This document shows positions 11,655 to 22,916 of a stretch of DNA of 64,000 nucleotides, in pieces (the stretch's first letter is position 1; each line of letters starts with the position of its first letter). The stretch comes from Calliopum simillimum (taxonomy: Eukaryota > Arthropoda > Insecta > Diptera > Lauxaniidae). The notes beneath the pieces were generated by a model, which ran no database searches, was not told the DNA's origin, and worked only from the letters and a program-made list of their open reading frames with translations. Made by a program: the position numbers and the translations under genes. Where the stretch lies: NCBI GenBank assembly GCA_951812925.1, contig OX638371.1:85073697-85137696 (forward strand). Reading direction: 5' to 3'.

Positions 11655-12080
11655 TTATAATGCAAGGGTGTCAGCGTTTTCAAATCACTGAGCCAAGCGC
11701 AGTCAGCGCAAAATTTTCGCTTTTACAACAACTTCAAATTTCTCGAACTACAACATTCACAAAACCTTTTTTTTTGTTGTTTTTTTTTTTGGTGTCGTTT
11801 GCAACAACAACAATATTTCAATAATTTTTAAAATTTCTGAGAACTACAACACACACTTAAAATGTTTGTTGTTTTTTTTTATGCGAAACAACAAAAAAAA
11901 AAATTTTCATAAATATTTTAATTCCGCGAATTTTGACGAGCTCGAAAAAAAAAAACAACAAACATTTTTCGTGTGTGTTGTAGTTCTCAGAAATTTAAAA
12001 AATTATTGAAATATTCTTGTTTTTGTAGGCGAGCCAAAAGTGGCTCACTTTTGTTCTACGCTGACACCCTTGTTATAATG
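11655..12080. mobile_element. hAT-type MITE, 410 bp, with perfect 8-bp target duplication
   Basis: The element spans 11663-12072. Terminal inverted repeats are CAAGGGTGTCAGCG and CGCTGACACCCTTG (14 bp, perfect). TTATAATG flanks both ends (11655-11662 and 12073-12080), an 8-bp duplication that fits the nnnTAnnn form known for the Buster branch of hAT. Inside, long arms with GTTGTTTTTTTT, AACAACAAAAAA, GAGAACTACAACAC and GTGTTGTAGTTCTC form a foldback. No transposase; it would need one supplied in trans. The intact duplication and perfect termini suggest fairly recent insertion. Confidence 0.9.
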
Positions 12081-15000
12081 TATGAAGTTTTTCCTTTTTA
12101 ATGCAAAATGGGTGGAAAAGTGATGTGTAAGGGGTCAATTGCCACTACCTAGGACATCTTTATTGAAAAGTGGCGTGTTGACTCCATATAAAGGTGATAG
12201 AACTGGAACCAGTTTTTTAGTGTTTCAAAACTGTTTCCATTATCTGCAGGGAATTATATCACAGTAAAACACGAAAAACCCAAACAAATTTTTGATTGCA
12301 GTTTCTGAAAGTTCATAATATCCCAAGCTAGTTTGGCTCCAGTTTGGATTTTATGGCCCTTTAAAAATACGGTTCGAGATTTTGTTTTTTTAGTTCTTAC
12401 AAATTTTTAGCTATAGGCTAAACAAAAAAAGTGTTCCACAAACTGACCCGAAAAAATTTTATCTGGGCCTCAAAATCACAAAAATGCCGAACATTTATAC
12501 CATTTCTCGTTATAGCTAGCAATCCATATTTTGTCAAACTATTAAAACAAAATTGTAGTCAAGACTAAATTGGAAAACTCTTAAGAGCATGTCAATTGCA
12601 TTCGAGTGCTTCTTGATAACGTTTTGTGCCTCCACATCTACGAATATCTCCTTTTCTTATTTGGAAATTTATTTCGGATAAAAAAGTACTTTTTAACTCA
12701 TTTACCGAAAACTGAGCTATGATTCTTAAGGAAGGATTCCAAGTTACAAGTAAATGGATATTGCCAGAATATGCGGTGGTCCATTTTTTTAACCCCTATC
12801 ACCCCGTCCAGTTAAAACATGGGTTTTCCGTATATATAGCCGTATATGGTGAAATGAGAATTCTTCATTACGAATCTTGTTGTTTTTCTATCACGTCAGA
12901 ATCCTGAGTTATACATGCTTAATAGTGCAAAAATCAATGTAGACCTCAATACTTAATGCTACATAACAAAAGCAGCAAAGGGTAAAATTAATTTTTGTCA
13001 ATGGATTTGGATAGCCAAATTTTCTTTTAATAGTCCAAACTCATTTCATTTTTCGATTGGATTACTACTTTACGAGTAATATGCCATTAAAAAACAGGTG
13101 TTTTTCGATGCCATCCAAAGGATTAATAGTTTCATGGTTTTAGATTTTAATACATGTCTTACTAACTATACAAGCTATTTTGATGAAATTTGATGGATAG
13201 TTGGAGAACATAAAAACCATACACTGGGCGAAAAGAAGGTAAAATCAGATAAGTGCCACGCCCACTTTTTGGCGTGTTAAATTATGCAAACAATGTCCAA
13301 AAACCAGAAGGCGCAGTAAAAGTAAACAGTCCAAATCAATTTTTGGGTTTTATCTGATCTTTTAAGTAAAAATGTTCAGTTAGCGACAATAAGAGAAATC
13401 TAATAACGTCCGCTGAGGACCAACTAAATCAAAATCCTGAGTCCCCTTCTATGACATTATTTCCAAACTATGTCGAATCACGATTTAGTAAGCTCTAGTA
13501 TTGAGATATGCTTACCTTATAATACCAAGGACTTACTAGTCTCCTGAGATTTCTATGATTTCTAACCATCATAAAATGGACATATCGCTCTCGACCTGTC
13601 AAAATTTATAATATCACATTAAAAATTATTATATATTTTGAAGCAATCTGCTTTAATAACTCAAATAGAATAATCTTGTCATTTTAGCTTAATACACCTT
13701 CTACGGCAGGTCGAAAGTTGTTTAAAATGCGTTTCTTTTTTCTTAACATTATTATTTATGACTATTTCTTGGTATCTGGTGCACGAAATTGGTCTGTTTA
13801 GGATATTGGAATTTTTTTTATTTTTTATATTTTAAAATTTCTCTCAAAGCAAATTGCCGCCATAACCATATCTTAAGTCATTATCTTTTACCAACTTCTG
13901 TCTTTTTACCAAACGGATATTGTAAGCTTAAAAAAATCGATAAAAATTTTTATCTGTTTACATGTAAAGTAATTTGTACCTAAGTATATGTATATAAAAG
14001 AAATTTATATTTGCACGCAATGTGGTTAAAACTTTGGTCGCTAAACTGCGGTTAACTTAAAACGCATGCGTGACCACGCAAACATTTGCACAGAGACAGA
14101 AGTCATGGGAAATGTGCATTTCTACAGATCTTTTCAATTTTGAAAGTTGGTCAAAATGATGATTTTTTGCTATTCGAAGGTGTTGTAATAAAAGTTGGAA
14201 AGAAAAGCAAAACAAAACAAATGGAAAGTGTGTGAATGCTAAAGTTTGAAAACAATTTTATTTCAAGTATTTCTACAAACAAGACATATAAAACAAACAT
14301 TTTTGGTTCACTTAAGTTTAGTTAAGTAAGTTTATTCTCAATTAATTCATTATTTAGTCAATATATCATCTAAGAAGAGGACATTTCAGCCTATCCTTTA
14401 GTTCACTGCTTGCATCATAAACGATTCCTTCTATTCTGGATTCGCCTGATGCCTGATACTTGTTGTACGAAGAGGCATCATTTAAATTTGAATTAATAAA
14501 GAAAGTGAAATCAAATTTGTAATCGCTTCTGAAATATGGAGAGACCTCATGAAATAACCAGAATTTCAAAAGCAACACCCATTCATATTTTTTTGCCTGA
14601 TTTCAAAAAGAATACGCTACAGATCAAAGATTCCAATCGCATGTATGTAGCAGAGGAACCAATGAAGTACAATCAAAATGAAAAAGAAAAGTGGACTTAA
14701 TGTGTTCGTTTCACTTGCCAACAAGAAAGGCTGGAAAGTATTCATAAATCAAAACAGGGATTTATAAAGATCACGCAATTCATTACCTTTTATGGATTAA
14801 TTTAAGAAATTATTAACAATAATGAGTTGCTTCGTGTCGTTTAGGTTACATATATGTATAATCAAATCTCTTACACTGAAAAAAAAGAAAAGATTATTTA
14901 AGCTAATTGGAAATGGGACTTGATAATTAGGTAACTTACTATAGGACCGCTGAAAAAACATCTAGGAAAGGTCTTTAATTGAAATTGCCTGTTGCACAAC

Positions 15001-15100
15001 CTAATGGACTTACTTAGGTCGGTCGATAAATGTGACCGTCCATTGAAAAAGGTCCTTATCTTCACTCACAAAATTTGGCAGTATGGCAAATTTTACCGGT
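12081..15100. other. Non-coding stretch
   Basis: Apart from the repeat fragment at 13180-13290, no gene, RNA or element is recognised. Short frames at 12719, 13789 and 14366 show no domain or codon pattern I can support. Confidence 0.4.
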
Positions 15101-15164
15101 TTTCACTTTAAGGTGGAATCCAGTGCTTAGTCATGTAGAGTAAACGAGGAAAATATAGACAACG

Positions 15165-15775
15165 CGGGTAACATGGACCACACGGTTATTTTCCACTACA
15201 TACATAGGATTTACCCTAATACCTAAAGCTGATAATAGTGCAATTTTAGTGTTCGGTGAAGTCGTATGTTGCTGTGGAGTTGTTTTTTCTAAAAAAATGT
15301 TTAGTGATTCATTTTTTCTAGTGAGTACATTTCATTATTTCACTTTAAAGTCATCGTTAAATCATTTATTATATAAAGTCAGTGAATACCATTTATAATT
15401 TATTAGCACTAATTAGTTCATGAACCACAAGAGTTTTTGATAAAAAATGCATTTATTTCACCAACGCGTGCTGCGGGTAATATGAACCACCAAAAAAAAA
15501 AGTCTCAAAAACAAATGTATTTATCATCTTCTTCAGATAAGGAATCTACTGAGCTGCAGTTTTCATGACGAGTCTGATGGTCATTATTTGTAATTCGTAA
15601 GCTACAAAGGAAAAGAAGATGAAAAATACATAAGTATGTACAATGTAACATCCTTTACTCAGAAGATCGCCCTGGCGAATTTTGGGTTGAATGTGTAATC
15701 TGACGTTCTAGGGGTCATGAAGAATGTGCCGGAAGTGGAAGTGACATTTTCATATGCAACTTCTGTACCAAATAA
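15165..15775 (+). pseudogene. pogo/Tigger-like transposon remnant: C-terminal zinc finger
   Basis: From 15644 to the TAA at 15773-15775 the + strand encodes a cysteine-rich tail: EDRPGEFWVECVI, then an in-frame stop where a cysteine is expected, then GHEECAGSGSDIFICNFC. It resembles the PHD-like zinc-finger tail on many insect Tigger/jerky-type DDE transposases. A serine/acidic linker (SSSSDKESTE, about 15525-15560) precedes it, as in those proteins. The DDE core is missing. GGGTAACATGGACCAC at 15166 and GGGTAATATGAACCACC at 15477 look like repeated subterminal motifs. This is probably an internally deleted copy; boundaries are uncertain. Confidence 0.55.
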
Positions 15776-15804
15776 ACATGTGGGGCAAAATGGACTTTAC
15801 AGGG

Positions 15805-15910
15805 TGTATTGCATAAGGTCAACGGCTACAGAGCTGTCAAACTCTGTCAAATGGTGAAAATTTTGACAGCTTTGTAGCCGTTGACAGCTGTCAAAATTTA
15901 ATTTTGACAC
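15805..15910. repeat. Strong hairpin (inverted repeat)
   Basis: GTCAACGGCTACAGAGCTGT near 15818 pairs with a TTTGACAGCTTTGTAGCCGTTGAC-like arm ending near 15886, around a loop containing CAAATGGTGAAAATT. GACAGCTGTC repeats follow. Could be a terminal hairpin of a small element. Confidence 0.6.
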
Positions 15911-17410
15911 TTGCATCGTGTTCAGCGACCCGAAAACAATAAGATACACATTTGATGGCGAAAAATATTTCAGGCAACGTGATTCCCAGCAAGTTAAAAC
16001 AAGAAGTATATAAAATCTATGTTAATTTTCATTTAAATTTGAATGACTTCGTGGCACAGGTTAATTCGTTTAGAAAAACTTGTCGTTTAGGGGATCTCAT
16101 TTTTTTCTCAAAGTCTTTCGATTCTGGGGGAGCGCGACATAAAATTTTGACTTTTCCCAAATAAGAGACACCCTAGTGTACACATTTATTTAGATGACTT
16201 TAAATACAAAGCAACTAACTAATTTTCTTCATGGCTTGGCATAAATATGCAGAAATATAATATCCAATAAAATTTTGATTTCAACATCAAGTGTTCAATT
16301 CTTTTGCAGACTATGCACCAGCAAATTTTAAAAATTCACCATAAAAAGAGTTGCACGCGCAGCTTAACCATTAATCAGTCATGATTATAAGCCAATTACT
16401 TACTAAATATGATAAATTAAAAGATGAAAAACTCAATAAAAATCAAAAGTATGAAACGAAAAGAAAAAAAGCGCATTCCAACCTGTTAAATGATTTACAG
16501 AAAGGATCCTCCAAAACGTTGTACAAATTAGTAGTATTTTCACTTTTTTTTCATACAGCTATGGTTGCGCCTGCGCCATTGCAAAATCGATACTCGTACA
16601 ACATCAATAATCGTTAATAAATGTTTACACTTATTTATTGGCATTAAATCATTGTTTAGCGCTCGTTAAAGAGGGTCTTTTTTAGATTTTTCACGCGCAT
16701 TTTTTTTTTTTAATATTTATCCATGGTATGGTATTTCAAAAAAAAAAATAAAAAAAGGCGGCATTGGCGCCGCATTTGACGTCGGACAGAATGATGACGA
16801 CGGCGACGATCATCAGCGTGTAATGCTTTTTAAGTCCGGTTAGGTCTGTATTAAGTTTTGCACAGTTGCGGCAGCTTATGAATAACATAGTTCACGTTTA
16901 TCTCTTCCCGTTCAATTTGTTGTAAATCTTGAGAGCGTGGCATATGGAGAAAAAATATAAAATTCAATACAAAAAATTTACTACAGTTAATGGTTAAAAA
17001 ATATTATGAACAATGTGTGAACTGGTCACTGTCCTTATACTGCTGATCAAATCAATGCCAAATCATACCTAAAATATTAGAAATTATTCAGTGACTTTGC
17101 TGAAATTCTTAAAACTTTGTACATTTCTTCGAAAAAAGTTATTTTCGCAACTGTAACCCTTTAATTTTAATTTTAAGGAAATAAAACTTTACGTCACAAT
17201 TAGTGCACGGATCAAAATGGTGGGTTTTGTGTATTTAAGAACTTACAAGAATCTTTTCTTTATGCACATAGCCTTTTTTTTTCATTTACCCACTTCTGAA
17301 TTAGGTATGGTACTCCAAAACATGATCAGGCCAGTATCAGATATATGAACCTTATGGCGACCACTTGATCTTTACATTTTGTCGAGTGCCTCTGTCGAAA
17401 CGTTTATTCC
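15911..17410. other. Non-coding stretch
   Basis: Frames at 15952-16164 and 16381-16617 (+) show no known domain. The patch 16757-16900 is richer (GGCGGCATTGGCGCCGC, GACGACGGCGACG) and looks like unique regulatory or exon-flanking DNA, unproven. Confidence 0.4.
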
Positions 17411-17414
17411 TGGC

Positions 17415-17870
17415 TTAATTTTTCATTTCATTAGCTATTTTGCATTCATTGTCGTACCTTTCATTTTGTTCTCTATGCTTTACTCGTACCACTTCTGTTG
17501 CAGCTTCCGCTACAGCATTCTTTATATGTTTCCAGAACTCGGGTAATCCCATAATGGTAACATTCTTAGGTAGGGCGTTAGAAATCACAACAGCGTAGAT
17601 TCTTCGTGAATCCCCGTTTTCGACGAGCTTGTCGATGTTGCATCTGGTAGGTAAACGAATTCTGTTTTTGTTTATCAAAGATATTCTTTGCCTCAGTTTT
17701 CCCATGACAAGATAGTAATTGACGCCACAGCATGCTCCTCTATACGATCTTACATCCATTAACGACGTAGCGTGTTTTTTGTCAAACATAACAAAGTGGT
17801 CTATTTCCACGTTTGTCTTGTCCAGGACCAAAACCAAGACCATATTAGTCTTGGTCTTGATATTGGACAT
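17415..17870 (-). pseudogene. Non-LTR retrotransposon ORF2 fragment (endonuclease end and linker)
   Basis: An open frame of 151 codons. Residues ~22-40 (VEIDHFVMFDKKHATSLMDV) and ~43-63 (YRGACCGVNYYLVMGKLRQR) match the last part of the APE-like endonuclease of RTE-type or related non-LTR elements, often annotated as craniofacial development protein 2-like. There the pattern is IDH...DKRH...DVR.(F/Y)RGA..GSDHYLV..KLRQRI. The SDH that carries the catalytic histidine reads VNY here, so the nuclease would be inactive. The rest (PEFWKHIKNAVAEAATEVV onward) is the helical linker before reverse transcriptase, which is absent. The element is 5'- and 3'-truncated; clade is uncertain. Confidence 0.75.
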
Positions 17871-17960
17871 TGAGTCTTGGTTTTAATGCTGAGTCTTGGT
17901 CCTGATCTTTGGCATTGAGTCCTGGTTTTGGTCTTGGTCTCGGTCTTGAAAAAATTTCTA
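17810..17960 (-). repeat. GACCAAGACC minisatellite, copy 1
   Basis: Degenerate tandem CTTGGTC / GACCAAG hexamer-like units (for example AGTCTTGGTC, GTCTTGGTCTCGGTCTTG). The same motif forms a second array at 19600-19800. Confidence 0.75.
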
Positions 17961-18605
17961 AAGATTATTGAGTATTCAAAATATCCCAACATTATTTTTT
18001 CATAGCACTAGGGTTTTTAAGATGCTAAATTTCGAATTGAGAGCTGATTTTATGCCTGAAAAGGGCGTAACACACCCATTAATTGAGGGGTATAGATAAG
18101 AAGGCGACAATTTCCACTTTTTTGATTTATGTAAATAAAAACTAACAAAAACATATATCTCTGAAGATACACACATTTATTATACTGTATGTTTTGCCAT
18201 TCAGTAGAATAGAGTTAGATGAAGATATCAACCAAGTTTGAACCAAATTCTCAAAGAAGGTTATGGAAAAACTCGATTAGAAATTTGGAGACTGTCGTGC
18301 TTGTTTCAATCAAGTAGACATTGCTGAGTTTGTAATAATCGAATTGCCACACCCACTCAAATTTAGCTGAAATTTGCTAGTTTCCAAAACCATTAAAAAT
18401 TTTTTGTGGTTTTTGGAGGGGTGCAAAAATTGATAAAAATCATTAAATTGTGAAAAACACTCCTTCACATAATTGTTCATTACTTGGATATTTTTTAATT
18501 GATTTACATGTTCAGACCAGTTTTGGTATCATATTGGATCAGGCTATAAGAACTAGGTAAAGACTTTCATATATGACAAAAATTACTAAATTTAGTACCA
18601 TATTT
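17961..18605. other. Non-coding stretch
   Basis: AT-rich; no feature recognised. Confidence 0.4.
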
Positions 18606-18919
18606 TGTGGAAACAAAAGAAAAGAAAAAAGAAAAGAAAAAATAAAAGAAAAAAGGAAAGAAAAGAAAAGAAAAGAAAAGAAAAGAAAAGAAAAGAAAAG
18701 AAAAGAAAAGAAAAGAAAAGAAAAGAAAAGAAAAGAAAAGAAAAGAAAAGAAAAGAAAAGAAAAGAAAAGAAAAGAAAAGAAAAGAAAAGAAAAGAAAAG
18801 AAAAGAAAAGAAAAGAAAAGAAAAGAAAAGAAAAGAAAAGAAAAGAAAAGAAAAGAAAAGAAAAGAAAAGAAAAGAAAAGAAAAGAAAAGAAAAGAAAAG
18901 AAAAGAAAAGAAAAGAAAA
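18606..18919 (+). repeat. (AAAAG)n microsatellite
   Basis: A degenerate lead-in of AAAAGAAAAA-type units from about 18617 is followed by roughly 53 uninterrupted AAAAG pentamers to 18919. The long Lys/Arg/Glu and Phe/Ser/Leu frames (up to 192 codons) are artefacts of the 5-bp unit having no stop in any phase. One strand is all purine. Confidence 0.97.
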
Positions 18920-18929
18920 TACGAAATAA

Positions 18930-19445
18930 AGATGGACATAATCCCCATTCACGAAATGGGGATTATGTCCGCCAATAATTCGGACATAGTCCCCATTCCT
19001 TAAATTATGTCCGCAAGTGTTTTGGACATAATCCCCAGGAAAAAACGGACAAAGTCCCCATAATGATATTTTGTTATTGACACACAGCTCAGGATTTACA
19101 ACTCCCAAAAATTCCAATAACGTTTCCGCGGCGGCCTTCAGCCGCTGATCAGTCTATAATATATCTAACACCTAGTTTGCTAACCACAGTAATTTTACAT
19201 AAAGGTAGAGGTAAGTGGGCGGCCTGCGGCCGCAGCTCAGAATTTAATACTCCCTAAAATGCAATACCGGCTTCACGGATCAGTCTATAACATCCAACAC
19301 TATATAAATTTTTTAAATGGATTATTGCAAAAATTTTGTCAATCTCAATTAAATTTGCGGACATAACCCCCCCCGAAAATTTTTCGGTCATAATCCCCAT
19401 TTACGAAGTGGGGATTATGTCCGTTGGGACTATGTCCGGTAACCA
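18930..19445. repeat. Cluster of GGACATAATCCCC palindromes around a tandem pair
   Basis: GGACATAATCCCCAT and its complement form two near-perfect hairpins with ~6-base loops (18934-18970 and about 19387-19423). Extra single copies in both orientations lie at 18982, 19004, 19022 and 19046 on the left and near 19358 and 19430 on the right. Between them (19084-19310) two ~150-bp related units share CAGCTCAG(G/A)ATTTA and GATCAGTCTATAA, with GGCGGCCT and GCCGCAGC patches. The arrangement suggests a non-autonomous element whose ends carry motif arrays. Confidence 0.7.
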
Positions 19446-19599
19446 AAATAATACTCAGCCGACGATATGTATATTGGATAGAGACAAATTTGGTATTGCA
19501 AATTTCACTAATCACAAACTTTCATCAAATAGATGGCATCAGATGCATTCATGAAAAAAAAGGAGACTGTCGCCTTTGTATCTGTTCCCTTAATTGTAA

Positions 19600-19800
19600 G
19601 TTACCAAGACTGAAAAGCAGTCTTGGTCTTAATGATCATCGCGACCAAGACCAAGACCAAAGCAGTCTTGAGACCATTGTAGTCTTGAGACCAAAGTAGT
19701 CTTGAGACGATAGCAGTCTTGATATTGGTCTTTAAATTATATCAGCGTCTTGGTCTTGGTTTCGAAAAATTACCAAGACCAAGACTCAAGGCCAAGAATA
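19600..19800 (+). repeat. GACCAAGACC minisatellite, copy 2
   Basis: Tandem GACCAAGACCAAGACC, CAGTCTTGAGACCA and AAGACCAAGACTCAAG units in both orientations. Same family as 17810-17960; the two arrays bracket the microsatellite and the palindrome cluster. Confidence 0.75.
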
Positions 19801-20400
19801 GTTTTGCTCGTCACTACATGTAGTTTTGTGGTCAAAAATAAAGGTTTTTCTTCGTCATTTTGTTGTTGCTGAAAATTCGTAATTTGTTCAAAATCAGGTT
19901 TTGTAGTACGAGTTTTATTTATAAGTCCTTCAAGTGTAAAACTTTCGATTTTTATTTAAAATAAATAAATGAAAAAAATTTATTAAAACATCACATTTAC
20001 GCAGCCGCAATCCATTAAAAGTGACAAACGGCACGAATCGCTTGTCAACCGAATACTTTTCCAAACAGACAGACAATTTGTAATGATTTGTGTTTTAATC
20101 ACCCGATTGACTGGGAGAGGAGGCAGTAGAAAAAAATAAAGTACATTGTTGCTGACACACTAACTGAATGACTGACTATACAGCGCGCGCGTCCGTCTTG
20201 TTCAACGTTTTTCATCAAAATCAAGCAACAACATAGAGGTGTTTTTTTTTTTTTTTTTTTTTTTTTGTTTTTCGCAGCATCTCGACAACGAGTGTTTAGG
20301 TTTCTAAGCTCCGGGGCCAATTTCGGTCAGACTCACTTTGTTAGCGTCGTCACATAAATTCACATTGAAGAAAAACGAAAGTTGATAAATTATTTGTTAA
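19801..20400. other. Non-coding stretch
   Basis: A poly-T run of ~28 bases lies near 20240. No gene recognised. Confidence 0.4.
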
Positions 20401-21110
20401 AATTCGATTTGTTTAAACAAAATACAAAATATTCGTACAACAACAACAGCAACAACGACGTCAATATTTTACGATCTTCATTTTTCATACGCTTCATTTT
20501 GCATTTGCATTTTGAGTGAAAAACTTTACCAAAAATTTGCGAAAAATCACATGCACTGTATGAAAAATCAAAGCATGTGATACCCTCGAGTGCATTCAGA
20601 CAACGAGCGAGCGATTGTACGGTGTGCGATGGTGTTACATGTGATGTGTGTTAACCAACACCAACATCACAGTCAACATCAGATCATATCGTTAGCGAGG
20701 AAACTCCTTGCTGTTGGTGATGTTATTGATGTTGTTGTTGCTGTTGCTATTGTTTTTGAACTCTGTGTTGTTATAGTTGCGAATATCAAATGTATTTCAC
20801 TATCGTCGTCAACATGACGAGATTTTTCACTTTTCCTGCGGTGCACGGCTATGTTCTGCACGATTATGCTAATCGCGGGGAAAGCGAAATTTTCCATGTT
20901 TTCTCATATGTCGTTGAACACCCACTGGTGGTGGTGTCGGTGGTGCTGGTGGTGTTGATGCATTGTTATGTGATGTTTCCGATTTGTAGCAGGAGCAAAT
21001 ATTACAAATCAACATTTTTGCGCTTTCCAATAGCTTTGCAATTGAATTATTGCATAACTTTTGGCTAGGAATTGCTATATTGGTCGACAATCATCATGCT
21101 AATGGTGTTG
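20401..21110. other. Richer single-copy patch with trinucleotide runs
   Basis: CAACAACAACAGCAACAACG near 20440, GTTGTTGTTGCTGTTGCT near 20728 and GGTGGTGGTGTCGG near 20929 give overlapping frames on both strands (up to 92 codons), none with a recognisable domain. The composition resembles fly leader, enhancer or simple-sequence DNA. An undetected exon cannot be excluded. Confidence 0.35.
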
Positions 21111-21334
21111 CCATAAATTAGTACTATCAGAATTAATGCAAAAGAAACGCCCATTAGGCGCAATTTAGTCATATCGCAAAATTTATAAACTTTCAGAAGA
21201 GCAACTTTAAATTTTTTTCTAATCTCGGCTCAACAATTTCCAACTTGCAATTTTTCAATTTCTTGGTAAACCTCCGAAAAATGTACCAAAACATGCTTTT
21301 TTTGTCCCCACCTATTTTTTTATTTTTTTATTAC

Positions 21335-22065
21335 TTGATGTATGGGCACATCCGAAAATAATCTCCTCTTATATCACCATGGTCTTAAGAAATTTTTTTT
21401 TTTTTTCATGTTCAATAACCAAATGTGGTGGAATATATTCCTAGACGTATAAAATAAAATTTCCAATAGGTGTCAGGAGGTCGTTTTATCTTTTGGGAAA
21501 ATCAAGATTTCCGATAATATACGGGAGAGCACATATTTCAGAAGTAGTAGATATGTTACGAGGCACCATTCCAAATATTCTGGAGCGAAATTCAAAAAAA
21601 TCGTATGTGGGTAGTGGCGACAAAATGGGTTTAAAAGTCTAAATCGCTCATTACGGCCACATAATAAGTCCTAAAACTCTGAAAAAATTCTACCAAGTTT
21701 CAAGTTTCTTGATAAAAAATAATTCATTTTTGTTCATGATGTTTTTTTAATTCAAGCGCCCCCTGCCGAGTAAAAAACGAAATACGCAAAATTATGGGTA
21801 AAAAATGCGATTATTGACAATATGCGACCGAGCACACCATAGCGACACGTAAGGCAAGACAGAGGAATATCTAACAAATATTCAGAAAAATCGTTTGTGG
21901 GTCGTGGCTACAGAATGGATTAAAAAGTCTAAATCGCTCTTTACGCCCACATAACAGGTCCTAAAATTCTGAAAAAATTCAAGCAAATTCCTTGACGAAA
22001 AATAAATCGACTAGGTTTATTGTGTTTTTTTTTTTTATTTAAGCCCCCCGTGCCGAATAAGAACA
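21335..22065 (+). repeat. Foldback family C, copy 1 (rearranged)
   Basis: Starts GGGCACATCCGAAAATAATC, matching the terminus of 34540-35255 (GGGCATATCC.AAAATAAT). A block containing AAATATTC, AAAATCGT, GTCTAAATCGCTC and CGCCCACATAA or CGGCCACATAA occurs twice directly (about 21578-21700 and 21868-21985), each followed by GCGCCCCCTGCCGAGTAA-like sequence. This copy is a direct duplication rather than an inverted pair. Confidence 0.7.
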
Positions 22066-22079
22066 TCTGGAACATTTTT

Positions 22080-22295
22080 CAAAAATGAACATAAACTATC
22101 AGGGTTGCCATATGTTTTTTTTTTAATTTTTGCTTAAGCAATATATTTAAAAAATTAAAATAAAATTTTAGTCTCAAAACACTTAAATAAAAACCAACAT
22201 AAATTTTTTGGGTTGCCAGATGTTTGATTTCGAAAATTTATTTTAAATCTTCCTTTTTTTATGTTCGCCATTATACTTAATTACACACTAAAAAA
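22080..22295 (-). repeat. Dispersed repeat related to 25460-25920
   Basis: AGTCTCAAAACACTTAAATA, CCAACATAAATTTTTTGGG and GGTTGCCA are the reverse complement of blocks repeated at 25600-25650 and 25840-25890. The two stretches lie inverted on either side of the hAT element. Confidence 0.6.
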
Positions 22296-22724
22296 AGATT
22301 AGTTTAAATCGGTAAATATTGATCGACGCTTACATCGTTAAGAACTCATCGAATCGAAATTTGGTTTAACCCTCTAGATTCCAAGGAGGCCTGTAGACAG
22401 TAGGGATTTCAGTCCCGGGATCCCGGGATCCCGGGATTCGAGCCTTTTTGCAGTCCCGAAAATCCCGGGATTAGTGCTACCAATCCCGGGATTTCTTTTG
22501 TAAGTTTTTTTGTTTTTAATAACAGAAAAATCGCATTAAGTAGAGATAAAACGTATTCTCTCTATATTTGAAACTGAAACTTCTTGCGAAATTGAGAACA
22601 TTAGCCATACAGTTAAAGTAAACGCGGCAAAAAACTTGAAAGAAAAATTAAATCTAGTTTTGAATAACACTTCAAAAAATTTGTTTTCTAGAAAGTCTTA
22701 TATTGTAATTTATCCGACGTTTTA

Positions 22725-22916
22725 ATGAAAGACATTGATATAATTTCTAATAGTGGTGATAGCGGTTATTTCTTCCAGAAAACTTTCGATTATCTTTCTT
22801 CAATTCAACCAACAAGTATTGAATCAGAAAGATGCTTTTGGTGTGCAGGTTATACAGTGGCTCACAGCTTATTTCGTGCAGTAATATTTTTTAACTTTAA
22901 AACGCTTTATCTTTAA
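22725..22916 (+). pseudogene. hAT transposase C-terminal dimerisation fragment
   Basis: A 63-codon frame. Residues ~22-42 (FDYLSSIQPTSIESERCF, then CAGYTV) match the core of the hAT C-terminal dimerisation domain, where the family pattern is L....PTS...SER.FS.AG. The block that normally follows (K.R..L....L..L.FL) is replaced by unrelated sequence, so the domain is cut short. It lies close to the left end of the element, whereas hAT C-termini usually lie near the right end. A possible transposase start (ATGAGTAAAAGAAAATTC at about 22979; MSKRKFTKID) follows rather than precedes it. The order shows internal rearrangement. Confidence 0.75.

Noticed and set aside
16381..16617. 78-codon Lys-rich then hydrophobic frame
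   Set aside because: Lysine-rich sequence is expected from A-rich DNA; no signal peptide or domain.
18539..19117. 192-, 132- and 118-codon frames rich in Lys/Arg/Glu or Phe/Ser/Leu
   Set aside because: They are translations of the AAAAG pentamer tract in different phases; a 5-bp unit without stops opens most frames.
20590..21090. Overlapping frames on both strands in a GC-richer patch
   Set aside because: Frames depend on GTT/CAA and GGT runs and are open on both strands at once, typical of simple sequence.
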